In this document: piece after piece, positions 1-8,473 of the stretch
How the letters are laid out: each line of letters begins with the position of its first letter
Position numbering within the stretch: position 1 is the stretch's first letter
Assembly (NCBI GenBank): GCA_026985995.1
Contig: JALSPJ010000131.1
Location: forward strand, 1-36,979
DNA: 36,979 nt
Direction: 5' to 3'
Source: Anaerolineales bacterium
GTDB lineage: Bacteria; Chloroflexota; Anaerolineae; Anaerolineales; DRMV01
The notes under the pieces: model-generated
Database searches by the model: none
Seen by the model: the letters and a program-made list of their open reading frames with translations, nothing else
Told to the model about the DNA's origin: nothing
Made by a program: the position numbers and the translations under genes

Positions 1-1044
1 GGGCGGGCACACATGGCAGGCCAGGTCTTCGTCGGTGGGCTCGAAGCCAAACGCGCCGCGACAGGTGTTGTCCACCCGGGCGATGGCGCGCGCGGGGAAC
101 AAGGGATGGTCGGGGTAAGGCGACCCTGCGTTGGGGAAGGGGATGCTATCGTGGAAGTTCATGGCCGCGGGCCAGTTCAGCTTGCCATCGGCCCACACCC
201 ACCAGGTGAACTGGTCGCGACCTTCCAGCAGGGTGCGCTTGAAGGCCAGTTGCACCACGGGGCGCTCGCCGGGCACCCAGCGGGCCCAGGCCAGGTCCGG
301 GTCCTCGCCCCGGGCTTCGTAATACAGCAGACGCTCGTAGCCGGTGCCATTGAAGGGCGCATCGGGCAGGCAGGCTCGGGCCGCGCCCATGTCTTCGTCG
401 GCATCGACATACACGGCCACCCGGGTGTCGGCCCACTCGGTGCTCTGCACGCCCCGCTCCACCCACACCAGCAGGTCCCCCCGGCCATCCCGGTCCAGGT
501 CCAGCTCCACGCCATAGCTGCCCTGAGGAAAGCCCACATCGGGGTGCAGCCCGTAAAGCACGATGGTGACATACACCCATTGCGCGTCCAGGCTCAAGCG
601 GGCCTCGGTGATGTCCAGGTCGGGGAAGTAAGTATCCTGGGTGTTTTCGACGAAGGGGCGTTCGTAGATGTTGCGGGTGTAGGTATCGCCGCCCTGGGGC
701 ACCACGGGCTGGCCGGGTTGCAGGTCCTGGCCCGTAGGCCGGTCCCACAAGGTGGCCTGGGCCGGGGGCGGCTCGCCGGGACGGGTTTGATGCTCGCCGG
801 GGGGTGCGGCTTTCAACCGGGCCGGCTGCCACACGCCGAAGGGCAGACCCAAAGGGCGGCGCACCGGCGCGTTGGTTCCCCCGGCGGGGGTTGTGGTGGG
901 CGCACCGGTCGGGGTCGCGACCGGCGGCGCGGTGGCCTGCGAGCCGGTGCCCAGGCTTAAGCGGCAGGCCAGCCCCCCAGCCAGCAGGGCCAGCACCACC
1001 GCCCCCCACGCGAAAAGACGCCAAAAGCGCGCTCGTCGGAACAT
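1..1044 (-). CDS. Secreted/lipoprotein-like hypothetical protein, C-terminus truncated at window edge
   Basis: Minus frame open from ATG at 1044 to position 1 (checked codon by codon, no stop); N-term MFRRARFWRLFAWGAVVLALLAGGLAC is signal-peptide/lipoprotein-like; coherent downstream sequence (YVTIVLYGLHPDVGFPQGSYGVELDLDRDGRGDLLVWVERG). Missing from the ORF track because it has no stop in the window. SD AGGAGG upstream. Confidence 0.8.
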   Translation of the reverse strand, partial: MFRRARFWRLFAWGAVVLALLAGGLACRLSLGTGSQATAPPVATPTGAPTTTPAGGTNAPVRRPLGLPFGVWQPARLKAAPPGEHQTRPGEPPPAQATLWDRPTGQDLQPGQPVVPQGGDTYTRNIYERPFVENTQDTYFPDLDITEARLSLDAQWVYVTIVLYGLHPDVGFPQGSYGVELDLDRDGRGDLLVWVERGVQSTEWADTRVAVYVDADEDMGAARACLPDAPFNGTGYERLLYYEARGEDPDLAWARWVPGERPVVQLAFKRTLLEGRDQFTWWVWADGKLNWPAAMNFHDSIPFPNAGSPYPDHPLFPARAIARVDNTCRGAFGFEPTDEDLACHVCPP

Positions 1045-1045
1045 G

Positions 1046-1091
1046 GCCAACCTCCTGAGGGGAATGTACACCCCGGTTGTAGGAGGTTGGC
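1046..1091 (-). promoter_or_regulatory. 5'UTR hairpin sequestering the Shine-Dalgarno of the 1..1044 gene
   Basis: Perfect 11-bp inverted repeat GCCAACCTCCT (1046-1056) / AGGAGGTTGGC (1081-1091); on the minus strand the 3' arm is the AGGAGG SD next to the ATG. Confidence 0.6.
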
Positions 1092-1123
1092 GTGAAAAAA
1101 GTGTGAAATTGGCCGAGGGAAAA

Positions 1124-1717
1124 TCAAGGGGCCGGGCTGCCCTGCACGGCCGCGCCGGGGTATGGCCACTCGCGCCACCAGGGCGGCGGGGTCCATTCCT
1201 CCCGCAGCACGGCCATCATCAGGGAATCGTGATACGCGCCCCGGTAGTAAATGGCCCGCCGACGCCGGCCCTCGAGCCGAAAGCCCACTTTTTCGTAGGC
1301 CCGCTGGGCCCGGCGGTTGAAGTCATACACTTCCAGCTGCACCCGCTGTAAGTTGAGGATTTCGAAGGCGATGCCCACCAACGCCTGGAGGGCCTCGGTG
1401 CCATAGCCCTGGCCCCAATAGGCCTTTTCGCCAATGGCCACGGCCAGCTCGGCCCAGCGGTGCCGCCAGGCGATGTGAATGAGGGCCATGTTGCCAATGG
1501 GTCGCCAGCCGTCGCCCTCCCGCACTTCAAAAGTCAGGGGGCGTTGCTCCAAAGGCAGCTGCCGCTGGCGGGTGAACCACTCCTCTTCGTCTTCGATGCT
1601 CAAGGGCCAGATGGTGGTGATGTATTGGTGCACCTCGGGGTCGTTCATCCAGGCGACGAACAAGGGCAAATCCGCGCGGGTGATGGCCCGCAAGCGCAAG
1701 CGGGGGGTGTAAAACAT
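1124..1717 (-). CDS. GNAT family N-acetyltransferase (RimJ/RimL-like)
   Basis: MFYTPRLRLRAITRADLPLFVAWMNDPEVHQYI...AVAIGEKAYWGQGYGTEALQALVGIAFEILNLQRVQLEVYDFNRRAQRAYEKVGF is typical GNAT acetyl-CoA binding architecture. Confidence 0.9.
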   Translation of the reverse strand: MFYTPRLRLRAITRADLPLFVAWMNDPEVHQYITTIWPLSIEDEEEWFTRQRQLPLEQRPLTFEVREGDGWRPIGNMALIHIAWRHRWAELAVAIGEKAYWGQGYGTEALQALVGIAFEILNLQRVQLEVYDFNRRAQRAYEKVGFRLEGRRRRAIYYRGAYHDSLMMAVLREEWTPPPWWREWPYPGAAVQGSPAP

Positions 1718-1728
1718 GGGTGGCCTCC

Positions 1729-2718
1729 TCAGGGGGAACCGGCGTCGCCGCGCGGCGGGGGTGTGGGCAACGTGGGCGCGTCGTCCAGCAGCTGCGCGGC
1801 CGCCTGGTCGGGGGTCAGCTCACGGCGGGCCAGGGCCTGCAGCACCGCATCGTAGCGGCCGGGTTCCACCCGGGCCCGCCAGCGACGCCACAGCGCGTCG
1901 CGCAGCGCGCGCTCCAACGCGGCCTGCAAGCGCCGGGCTTCGTGCTGTTGCCATGCACCGCTGCGCTGCAAATGCTGCCGGTGGGCGACAATGGCCTGAG
2001 CCACCTGGGGCACGCCCTGGCCCGTGGTGGCCACGGTGAGCAGCACAGGGGGCTGCCAGGCCGCGGCGCGCCGCGGGCCCAAGCGGAGCATTTCCTCCAA
2101 AATGCGGCGGGTGCGTTGGGCATCGGGCCGGTCGGCTTTGTTGACCACCAGAATGTGGGCGATTTCGAGCATCCCGGCCTTGATGGCCTGAATGTCGTCG
2201 CCTAAGCCGGGGGCCTGCACCACCAGCACGGTGTGGGCTAAGCGCATGATGTCGACCTCGGCCTGGCCGGCGCCCACGGTTTCGACGAAGATGGGGTTGT
2301 AGCCGGCCGCGTCGAGCACCTGCACGGCCTGTTCGGTGGCCTGAGCCAGGCCGCCCACCGCGCCCCGGGAGGCCATGCTGCGGAAGAAGACGGCCGGGTC
2401 CTGGGCCAGCCGGGGGGTGAGGCGCACCCGGTCGCCCAGCAGCGCGCCGCCGGTGTAGGGGCTGCTGGGGTCCACGGCCAGCACGGCCACCCGCTGCTGG
2501 GGGTGGTGCTGCCGCCAATGCTGCACCAGCGCGGCCACCAGGGTGGATTTGCCCGCGCCCGGCGGCCCGGTGACGCCCACGATGTGCGCCCGCCCGGCAT
2601 GGGGGAAGAGGGCCTGCCACGCGGCGCGGCCCTCGGCCGCGGCGTTTTCCACCCAGGTGAGCACCCGGGCCAGGGCCCGTCGGTCGCCTTGCAGCACTTG
2701 GGCGGCCCAGTCGTTCAT
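1729..2718 (-). CDS. meaB: MeaB/ArgK-type G3E-related GTPase (methylmalonyl-CoA mutase chaperone)
   Basis: [30 protein letters not shown]...[24 protein letters not shown]...[20 protein letters not shown]...[10 protein letters not shown]. Start at 2718 overlaps the upstream stop (ATGA). Confidence 0.93.
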   Translation of the reverse strand: MNDWAAQVLQGDRRALARVLTWVENAAAEGRAAWQALFPHAGRAHIVGVTGPPGAGKSTLVAALVQHWRQHHPQQRVAVLAVDPSSPYTGGALLGDRVRLTPRLAQDPAVFFRSMASRGAVGGLAQATEQAVQVLDAAGYNPIFVETVGAGQAEVDIMRLAHTVLVVQAPGLGDDIQAIKAGMLEIAHILVVNKADRPDAQRTRRILEEMLRLGPRRAAAWQPPVLLTVATTGQGVPQVAQAIVAHRQHLQRSGAWQQHEARRLQAALERALRDALWRRWRARVEPGRYDAVLQALARRELTPDQAAAQLLDDAPTLPTPPPRGDAGSP

Positions 2719-3146
2719 GCGGGGGAACCCTCCGGTTGGGCCGAGCCGCGCACCACGGCCTCGATGTCGGCCACGATTTGGCGGGTGGGTGCGCCGGGGC
2801 CGTAGACTTTGTACACGCCTAAGGCCAGCAGTTTGGGCACATCCTGCGGCGGGATGATGCCGCCGACGATGACGGGTACATCGCCCAGGCCCCGGGCCCG
2901 CAGGGCTTCCAACACCTGGGGCACTAAGGTCATGTGCGCGCCCGAGAGGATGGACAGGCCCACCACATCCACATCCTCTTGCAGCGCGGCTTCGGCAATC
3001 ATTTCGGGGGTTTGGCGCAGGCCGGTGTAAATGACTTCCATGCCCGCGTCGCGCAGGGCCCGGGCCACGATTTTCGCGCCCCGGTCGTGGCCGTCGAGAC
3101 CCGGCTTGGCGATGAGCACCCGAATGGGGCGGGAAGTTGCCGTCAT
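2715..3146 (-). CDS. Methylmalonyl-CoA mutase C-terminal/B12-binding subunit
   Basis: [64 protein letters not shown]: classic DGHDRG cobalamin-binding domain; SD GGAGG upstream of ATG 3146. Confidence 0.93.
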   Translation of the reverse strand: MTATSRPIRVLIAKPGLDGHDRGAKIVARALRDAGMEVIYTGLRQTPEMIAEAALQEDVDVVGLSILSGAHMTLVPQVLEALRARGLGDVPVIVGGIIPPQDVPKLLALGVYKVYGPGAPTRQIVADIEAVVRGSAQPEGSPA

Positions 3147-3234
3147 GGCCTCCTCCGTAGCGCGGTATAAGCTCGCCTTTACCGACATCCCACCGATTTG
3201 CATACGCTGGACCGCCTCCGCCCACCATGATGAA

Positions 3235-3270
3235 ACCGCCGCGGCCCGGACAAGGCCGAACCGCGGCGGT
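3235..3270 (-). terminator. Probable intrinsic terminator downstream of the BMP lipoprotein gene
   Basis: Perfect 10-bp stem ACCGCCGCGG (3235-3244) / CCGCGGCGGT (3261-3270), followed on the minus strand by TTTCATC; located just after the stop at 3296. Confidence 0.6.
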
Positions 3271-3295
3271 CTTCAACAGGCTTCTTGGCGCGGGA

Positions 3296-4630
3296 TTACT
3301 CCGACACGCTCTGGCCTTCCATGCCCTGCAGCAGCTGGGGCAGGTACCAGATTTGCTGGTCCGTGGCCACTTCGCCGTCCTTGAGGTACTCGGTGCCGTC
3401 TTGCAGGTAAAGCGGCCCGGTCCACAGGTTGAGGCCGTTGGCCAGTTCGCCGATGAATTGGTCCACCTGGCCCGACGCTTCGTCGCTCAGGCCGGGGCCC
3501 TTGATGAAGCCCACGGAAGAGGTCTCGTGGTTGTTGATGTCATTCCAATCGGGGCCCAGCCACAGGAACTGGGATTCCCAGGTGCCGTTTTGCGCGGCTT
3601 CGATGAGTTGCTTGTAGCCGGGGTACCAGTTGAAGTAGGGCACGCCTAAGCACACCTCGGGGGCCTCTTCGCACGCACCCTCGTAGTCATAGGGAATGGC
3701 CCAGGCCTTCTGGCCCTGGTCGGCGAACTTCTTGGCTTCCACCAGCGCTTCGGTGGTGTCGATGCCCGAGATGACCACATCGTAGCCGTTCTGGAAGAAC
3801 TCGTCCGCGACCTGGGTGGGGTCCAGGGTCACGCCGGGGATGTGGAACCAGAAGCCAATCCAGGTGACCTTGAACTTGAGGTCCGCGGGGTCCTGGCCGC
3901 GATAATTCTCCCAGCAATACTTGGCGCCCAGGTAAGCCGAGGCTGCCAGGCGGCGGGTTTCGTCGTTAATCAGCGGGCCCAGGTAGCCGATTTGGCCGCT
4001 CTCGGTGGTGAGGGCCGCGGCGCAACCGGCAATCATCTTGCCGTACTCCATGCGGCCCATGAGGTTGGCCAGGTTGGGCACCTCTTCGTAGTTCTTGCCG
4101 TCCTTCCACACCTGGTCGCCCGAGATGTGGATGACGAACACATCGGGGTTGTCCTTGGCGAACGCGGTGGCGTCGTCTTTCATGTCATCGGAGTTGAAGA
4201 TGACGACCTTGGCGCCCTGGTTGACCAGCTCCGCGGCCAGCTGGGCCGAAGTGGTGCCGGGCCGGTCCGCGGGGTTGACCTTGTCGACATAAATCATCTT
4301 GACGCCCAGGGATTCTTCCACCCGCTTGGCGGCTTCATAGTGGGCCTGGCTCCAGCCCCGGTCGTTGTAGGGGCCCACCAGCAGCAAGCCGAAGGTGAAT
4401 TCGCCGGCCATCTCCTCGCCGCCGGGGGCTTCGGTGGCTTCCTCTTTGGGCGCTTCGGTGGCTTCCGCGGCCGGGGCTTCGGTGGCCTCGGCCTTGGGCG
4501 CGGCCTCGGTCATTTCTTCCTTGGCCGCGGGGGTGGCTTCCTGCTGGCCGCCACCGCAAGCCGCCAGCGCGCTCAGCACCAACGCCAACATGAGCACCAG
4601 TGCGAGCCATCGCCAATGGGTCTTCTTCAT
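3296..4630 (-). CDS. BMP/PnrA-family ABC transporter substrate-binding lipoprotein
   Basis: Lipoprotein signal MKKTHWRWLALVLMLALVLSALAACGGG, Glu/Ala/Pro-rich EATEAP linker, then BMP-family sequence (FGLLLVGPYNDRGWSQAHYEAAKRVEESLGVKMIYVDKV...DVVISGIDTTEALVEAKKFADQG). Confidence 0.88.
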   Translation of the reverse strand: MKKTHWRWLALVLMLALVLSALAACGGGQQEATPAAKEEMTEAAPKAEATEAPAAEATEAPKEEATEAPGGEEMAGEFTFGLLLVGPYNDRGWSQAHYEAAKRVEESLGVKMIYVDKVNPADRPGTTSAQLAAELVNQGAKVVIFNSDDMKDDATAFAKDNPDVFVIHISGDQVWKDGKNYEEVPNLANLMGRMEYGKMIAGCAAALTTESGQIGYLGPLINDETRRLAASAYLGAKYCWENYRGQDPADLKFKVTWIGFWFHIPGVTLDPTQVADEFFQNGYDVVISGIDTTEALVEAKKFADQGQKAWAIPYDYEGACEEAPEVCLGVPYFNWYPGYKQLIEAAQNGTWESQFLWLGPDWNDINNHETSSVGFIKGPGLSDEASGQVDQFIGELANGLNLWTGPLYLQDGTEYLKDGEVATDQQIWYLPQLLQGMEGQSVSE

Positions 4631-4766
4631 GGGGGTTCCTCCTTCCGAAAGGGGATGGGACAACGCTTGCAATGAGGTGGAGAGGCCGCCCACCGTGGGG
4701 GCTCTGATGGGGACGGGCGCCATGGCGGTGCCCGTACTTCCGCGTGGCGTCCTCCTCCAGGGTTTT

Positions 4767-4796
4767 ATTGTACCGGAAAATCGCCACGCGCGCCAA
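4767..4796 (-). promoter_or_regulatory. Putative sigma70-type promoter for the BMP lipoprotein
   Basis: Minus strand TTGGCG (4796-4791) - 18 nt - TACAAT (4772-4767). Confidence 0.5.
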
Positions 4797-4801
4797 CCGA
4801 T

Positions 4802-4830
4802 TTGACAACCCGTTGCAGCTACGGTACAAT
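4802..4830 (+). promoter_or_regulatory. Sigma70-type promoter for tRNA-Met
   Basis: TTGACA (4802-4807) - 17 nt - TACAAT (4825-4830), 11 nt upstream of the tRNA 5' end. Confidence 0.85.
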
Positions 4831-4841
4831 TGAGGGCGCTC

Positions 4842-4913
4842 GGCGAGGTAGCTCAATGGCAGAGCGGGGGAATCATAATCCCTAGGTTGTGGGTTCGACT
4901 CCCACCCTCGCCA
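4842..4913 (+). tRNA. tRNA-Met (CAT anticodon, elongator-like)
   Basis: Full cloverleaf: GGCGAGG / CCTCGCC acceptor, D arm GCTC..GAGC, anticodon arm GGGGA-ATCATAA-TCCCT, T arm GTGGG-TTCGACT-CCCAC. G1:C72 pair argues against initiator; 3' CCA not encoded. Confidence 0.95.
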
Positions 4914-4925
4914 CAGACAACATCA

Positions 4926-4954
4926 AAGCCCCCAGGGTGGGGGCTTGTTCTTTT
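4926..4954 (+). terminator. Intrinsic terminator after tRNA-Met
   Basis: AAGCCCCCA-GGG-TGGGGGCTT hairpin followed by GTTCTTTT. Confidence 0.85.
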
Positions 4955-5053
4955 GCCCCCACCCCATAGGCCAAATCCCCCGGGAGCGCATGGGCGTTTT
5001 TTCCGTGGTCGGGTTTCCCTCCTGGCGTTATCATCCTTTTTGTGAGGTACGCC

Positions 5054-6511
5054 ATGACGCTTCCCTGGTGGTTTTGGGCCGTCGGCTTTGGCCTGGGGCT
5101 GTGGGGCCTGCTGTATTGGCCTCCGGCGCGGCGGGCGTTGGTCGCCTGGCAACGCCGTTGCTCGCCCCGGGTCGCGGGGCTCATCGGCCGGGCCCTGTGT
5201 TGGGCGCCGTCGCCGTTGCACCTCAACCCCCGCTTGCGCTGGCGCGACCGTTTCTTCGTGCTGGCCGCGCTGGGGTGGCTGGGGACCGCCCTGTACGCGT
5301 GGCCACCCATCTACCAGCGCCTCCAATGGCGGGTGGATGTGTGGCTCACCCGAGCCCGGCTCACCCTGCACCCGGTGCGGGGCAACCCCCTGGCCCAGGT
5401 GCCCACCCTGGCTTACGCCACGCCAACGCCAACCCCCACGGCCACCGCCCCACCGCCCACGGCCACGCCGCGCGCCAGCCCTTCCCCCACCCCGGCTCTG
5501 AGCCCCACGCCTACGCCCTCGCCGTCGCCCACGCCTTCCCCCACGCCCCTGCCGCCCCAGGTCTCGCTGCCCCCCATGCCCCGCTGGGAACAACAGGACA
5601 TCAACAACTGCGGCCCGGCTACGCTGGCCTTCTACCTCGCCTGGTGGGGCTGGCAGGGCGACCAGCAAACCATTGCCCAGGTGGTCAAGCCTAACCCCCG
5701 GGACCGCAATGTGAATGTGGAAGAGCTGGTGGCCTATGTGCAGGAAGAGGTGCCGGACCTGTGGGCCGAGTTTCGCGTCGGCGGCACCCTCGAGACCCTC
5801 AAAGGCTTCCTGGCCGCTGGCTATCCGGTGATGATTGAAACCGGCATGTTGCTCGACGAAGGCTATTGGCCCGGCGACGACCGTTGGGCCGGGCATTACC
5901 TCTTCCTCACCGGCTACGACGATGGGCAAGGCGTGTTCATCGTGCAAGATTCCTTCCGCGGGCCCGACCGGCGGGTGCCTTACGAGGAACTCGACGCGGA
6001 TTGGCAGGCGTTCAACCGGGTGTATATTTTGGTGTACCCCATGGCCAGTCAAAGCCGCATACAACGCCTGCTGGGGCCCCATTGGGATACCGACTACAAC
6101 CGCCAGGCCGCGCTGCAGCAGGCCCAACGGGAAACCGAAGCCGAGCCCGGCAACGCGTTCGCCTGGTTCAACTTAGGCACCAACTGGGTTTATTTTGAAA
6201 AATGGGACCGCGCGGCCGCGGCCTATGACCGGGCCTTCGACATCGGCCTGCCCCAGCGCATGTTGCGCTACCAGTTCGGCCCCTTCTTCGCCTACTTCCA
6301 CAGCTGGCAGCTGGAAAAGCTGCAGGCCATCTTAGACTACGCGTTCCAAATCACTCCCAACTCCGAAGAAGCCTGGCTGTGGCAGGGCTGGCTGTATGTG
6401 CGTTTGGGGAAAACAGAACAGGCGGCCGAGGCCTTTCGCCAGGCGCTGGAATACCATCCCGCCTATCGCGATGCGCAATACGCGCTGCGTTACCTGGGGC
6501 TGACGCCGTAA
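5054..6511 (+). CDS. C39-like (papain-fold) peptidase domain protein with N-terminal TM, PT-rich linker and C-terminal TPR
   Basis: ORF 5042..6511; TM segments, PTPTPTATAPPP linker, DINNCGPATLAFYLAWWGWQ...GHYLFLTGYDDGQGVFIVQDSF (C39-like Cys/His), then TPR repeats. Start could be 5042 or 5054. Confidence 0.82.
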   Translation: MTLPWWFWAVGFGLGLWGLLYWPPARRALVAWQRRCSPRVAGLIGRALCWAPSPLHLNPRLRWRDRFFVLAALGWLGTALYAWPPIYQRLQWRVDVWLTRARLTLHPVRGNPLAQVPTLAYATPTPTPTATAPPPTATPRASPSPTPALSPTPTPSPSPTPSPTPLPPQVSLPPMPRWEQQDINNCGPATLAFYLAWWGWQGDQQTIAQVVKPNPRDRNVNVEELVAYVQEEVPDLWAEFRVGGTLETLKGFLAAGYPVMIETGMLLDEGYWPGDDRWAGHYLFLTGYDDGQGVFIVQDSFRGPDRRVPYEELDADWQAFNRVYILVYPMASQSRIQRLLGPHWDTDYNRQAALQQAQRETEAEPGNAFAWFNLGTNWVYFEKWDRAAAAYDRAFDIGLPQRMLRYQFGPFFAYFHSWQLEKLQAILDYAFQITPNSEEAWLWQGWLYVRLGKTEQAAEAFRQALEYHPAYRDAQYALRYLGLTP

Positions 6512-6601
6512 GGGGCAGCAAATCGCGGGGTAGGCGCGCGGGGATGAAGCCGCGGATGCACGCGGATGGACGCGGATGAAAAAAGCGGCGAGCGGGGAGC
6601 A

Positions 6602-6660
6602 CGGTAGGGGCGACCCGGCTGGTCGCCCGCCGCGGTAGGGGCGCAGCGTGCTGCGCCGGG
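6602..6660 (+). repeat. Twin-hairpin intergenic repeat (copy 1)
   Basis: CGGTAGGGGCGACC-CGGCT-GGTCGCCC followed by CGGTAGGGGCGCAGC-GT-GCTGCGCC; same module recurs near 29.24 kb and 31.59-31.96 kb. Confidence 0.85.
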
Positions 6661-6832
6661 GGGATGAAGCCGCGGATGAAGGACAGCAGTCAGCAGGGAG
6701 CAACGCGCGGCCCCTGCCAACTTCCAACCACCAACCACCAACCGCTCCCTCCGTGCTCTCCGTGCCTCCGTGTGAACCTTCAGCCGAAAACCAAAGCAGC
6801 ACGAGCGTGCCGCGGTCCAAAAGGCGCAGCCT

Positions 6833-7696
6833 TCAATCGTCGCGGCCTGGTGCGCGGCCCGCGTCGTCAGCAGTCCCTTGCGTTTCGTCGCGCGCCAGGC
6901 CGGCGCGCAGCCAGGCCTCGACCTGGGGCCGGGGAAGCCAGGCGGTCAGGTCCAGCGACAGGGGCGCGACGGCCACCTGACGCAGCACCTGCAGGGTATA
7001 GGCGTCGCTGTCGGGCTCGAAGACCCGCTCGGGGTTCGGCCAGCGGGCATAGCCTGGCACGCCGGGGGTCGTGGGGTCCTGCCGCCGGGATGGCACCACT
7101 CGGTAATAGCGTCGCCGGCTGACCCGGGTCACCCGCCAGGGGGTGCGGCGGGTTGCGTCGCCGGGGACATCAATTTTGAGCACATCCACCCCGGGCGGCA
7201 AACCCCCCTGGCGCAGCACGGCTCGGGCAAAGCGCGCGGTAAACCAGGCCGCGGTGTCAAAATCCAGGGCTGGCGCGTGGGCGTTGTGGTGTTGGTGGTC
7301 GGCCTCCAGCGAAACGGCCAGCGCGGGAATGCCCGAGGCTGCAGCTTCCAGGGCCGCGCCCACCGTGCCCGAGATGGTCACCCCGCTGCCCACATTTTCC
7401 CCCGCATTGATGCCGGCAATGACCAATTGCGGCCGGCGGGGCAGGATTTCATACAGCGCGATGAGCACCGTTTGCGCGGGGGTGCCATCGACGGCATACA
7501 CCGGCCAGGCCGCGGCAGTTTTGTGCCGCGTGACGCGGCCGCTGAGGTGGCCGAACATGCTGCGGCCAGCGCCGGTCCATTGTCGTTCGGGCGCGACGAT
7601 GACCACCTCGGCCAGGGGCGCCATGGCCCGGGCCACGGCTTCCAGCCCGGGGGAATGCACGCCATCGTCGTTGGTGATGAGGACCAGGGGGCGCAT
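6833..7696 (-). CDS. surE: 5'/3'-nucleotidase SurE
   Basis: MRPLVLITNDDGVHSPGLEAVARAM...VVIVAPERQWTGAGRS...AGINAGENVGSGVTISGTVGAALEAAASGIPALAVS. Confidence 0.95.
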   Translation of the reverse strand: MRPLVLITNDDGVHSPGLEAVARAMAPLAEVVIVAPERQWTGAGRSMFGHLSGRVTRHKTAAAWPVYAVDGTPAQTVLIALYEILPRRPQLVIAGINAGENVGSGVTISGTVGAALEAAASGIPALAVSLEADHQHHNAHAPALDFDTAAWFTARFARAVLRQGGLPPGVDVLKIDVPGDATRRTPWRVTRVSRRRYYRVVPSRRQDPTTPGVPGYARWPNPERVFEPDSDAYTLQVLRQVAVAPLSLDLTAWLPRPQVEAWLRAGLARDETQGTADDAGRAPGRDD

Positions 7697-7706
7697 AAGC
7701 GTTTCC

Positions 7707-8459
7707 TCAAACCGTGTCGGCATCGGGGCCTTGCAGGCTTTGGAAGAAGAGCAGCAGCAGGCTCAAGGCCAGCAAGGCCAGCACAAGGGCGCTGCCGACC
7801 CAGGCCCGGGCCGCGATTTGCACCAGCCACGCGACCAGGTACAACCCAAACAGCAGCCGGGCTGTGGGCCAGGCCGGGCCTAAGTTCCCCACGAAGAGCC
7901 CCGCGGCCATGAGGCCAAACGCCAGGCCAAAGGCCAGGGCCAGCAGCGCGGTGGCCGAAACCCCGCGCACGGGCCACACCCAAATGCCGCAATCGTTTTG
8001 GGCCGCGGGCAGGCTGCCGGCGGCGCCCAGGTACGCGCTTACCAGCAAAAAGCGGCCGCCGTAAGCCGCCTGGGATGCAGGAATGGCCCACTGCACCGTG
8101 CGGGTTTCCCCCGGCGCCAAATCGAGCCACTCCTTGCCCTGGTCCACCAACAGCACATGGCCCAAAGTGGCGGTTACTCGCAAAAAGCGGCGCACCGGGC
8201 GCTGGGTGGGGTTGGTGACCCGAATGCGCAGCTGAATGACCTCATCGCGCGCGGCCACGGGCGGGCACCACAAGCCGGTGAGGGTACGGCGCTTGCCCAT
8301 CACATCCCAGGGGTAGAACATGCGGGCCTCGAAGTTGACCCACACCACACCGGCCAAGAGCAACAGGCCCAACAACAGCCCGGCGAAAAACGCGCCATAG
8401 GCCCAAGGCGCGGCTTTGGCCGTTTGCGGTGGCGCTGAGGTCCGAAGGGGGTTCATCAT
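7707..8459 (-). CDS. Membrane protein of unknown function
   Basis: MMNPLRTSAPPQTAKAAPWAYGAFFAGLLLGLLLLAGVVWVNFEARMFYPWDVMG...; several TM segments; only the C-terminal part of the 7707..10100 ORF is coding (upstream part is recJ out of frame). Confidence 0.75.
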   Translation of the reverse strand: MMNPLRTSAPPQTAKAAPWAYGAFFAGLLLGLLLLAGVVWVNFEARMFYPWDVMGKRRTLTGLWCPPVAARDEVIQLRIRVTNPTQRPVRRFLRVTATLGHVLLVDQGKEWLDLAPGETRTVQWAIPASQAAYGGRFLLVSAYLGAAGSLPAAQNDCGIWVWPVRGVSATALLALAFGLAFGLMAAGLFVGNLGPAWPTARLLFGLYLVAWLVQIAARAWVGSALVLALLALSLLLLFFQSLQGPDADTV

Positions 8460-8473
8460 CGCCTCCTTGAGGG

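Noticed and set aside
3147-3234. Cobalamin riboswitch upstream of the B12-binding subunit
   Set aside because: No recognisable B12-box or conserved core could be found by eye in the short leader.
1729-3276. 515-aa minus-strand ORF taken at full length
   Set aside because: N-terminal part overlaps the B12-binding subunit in another frame; MeaB begins at 2718.
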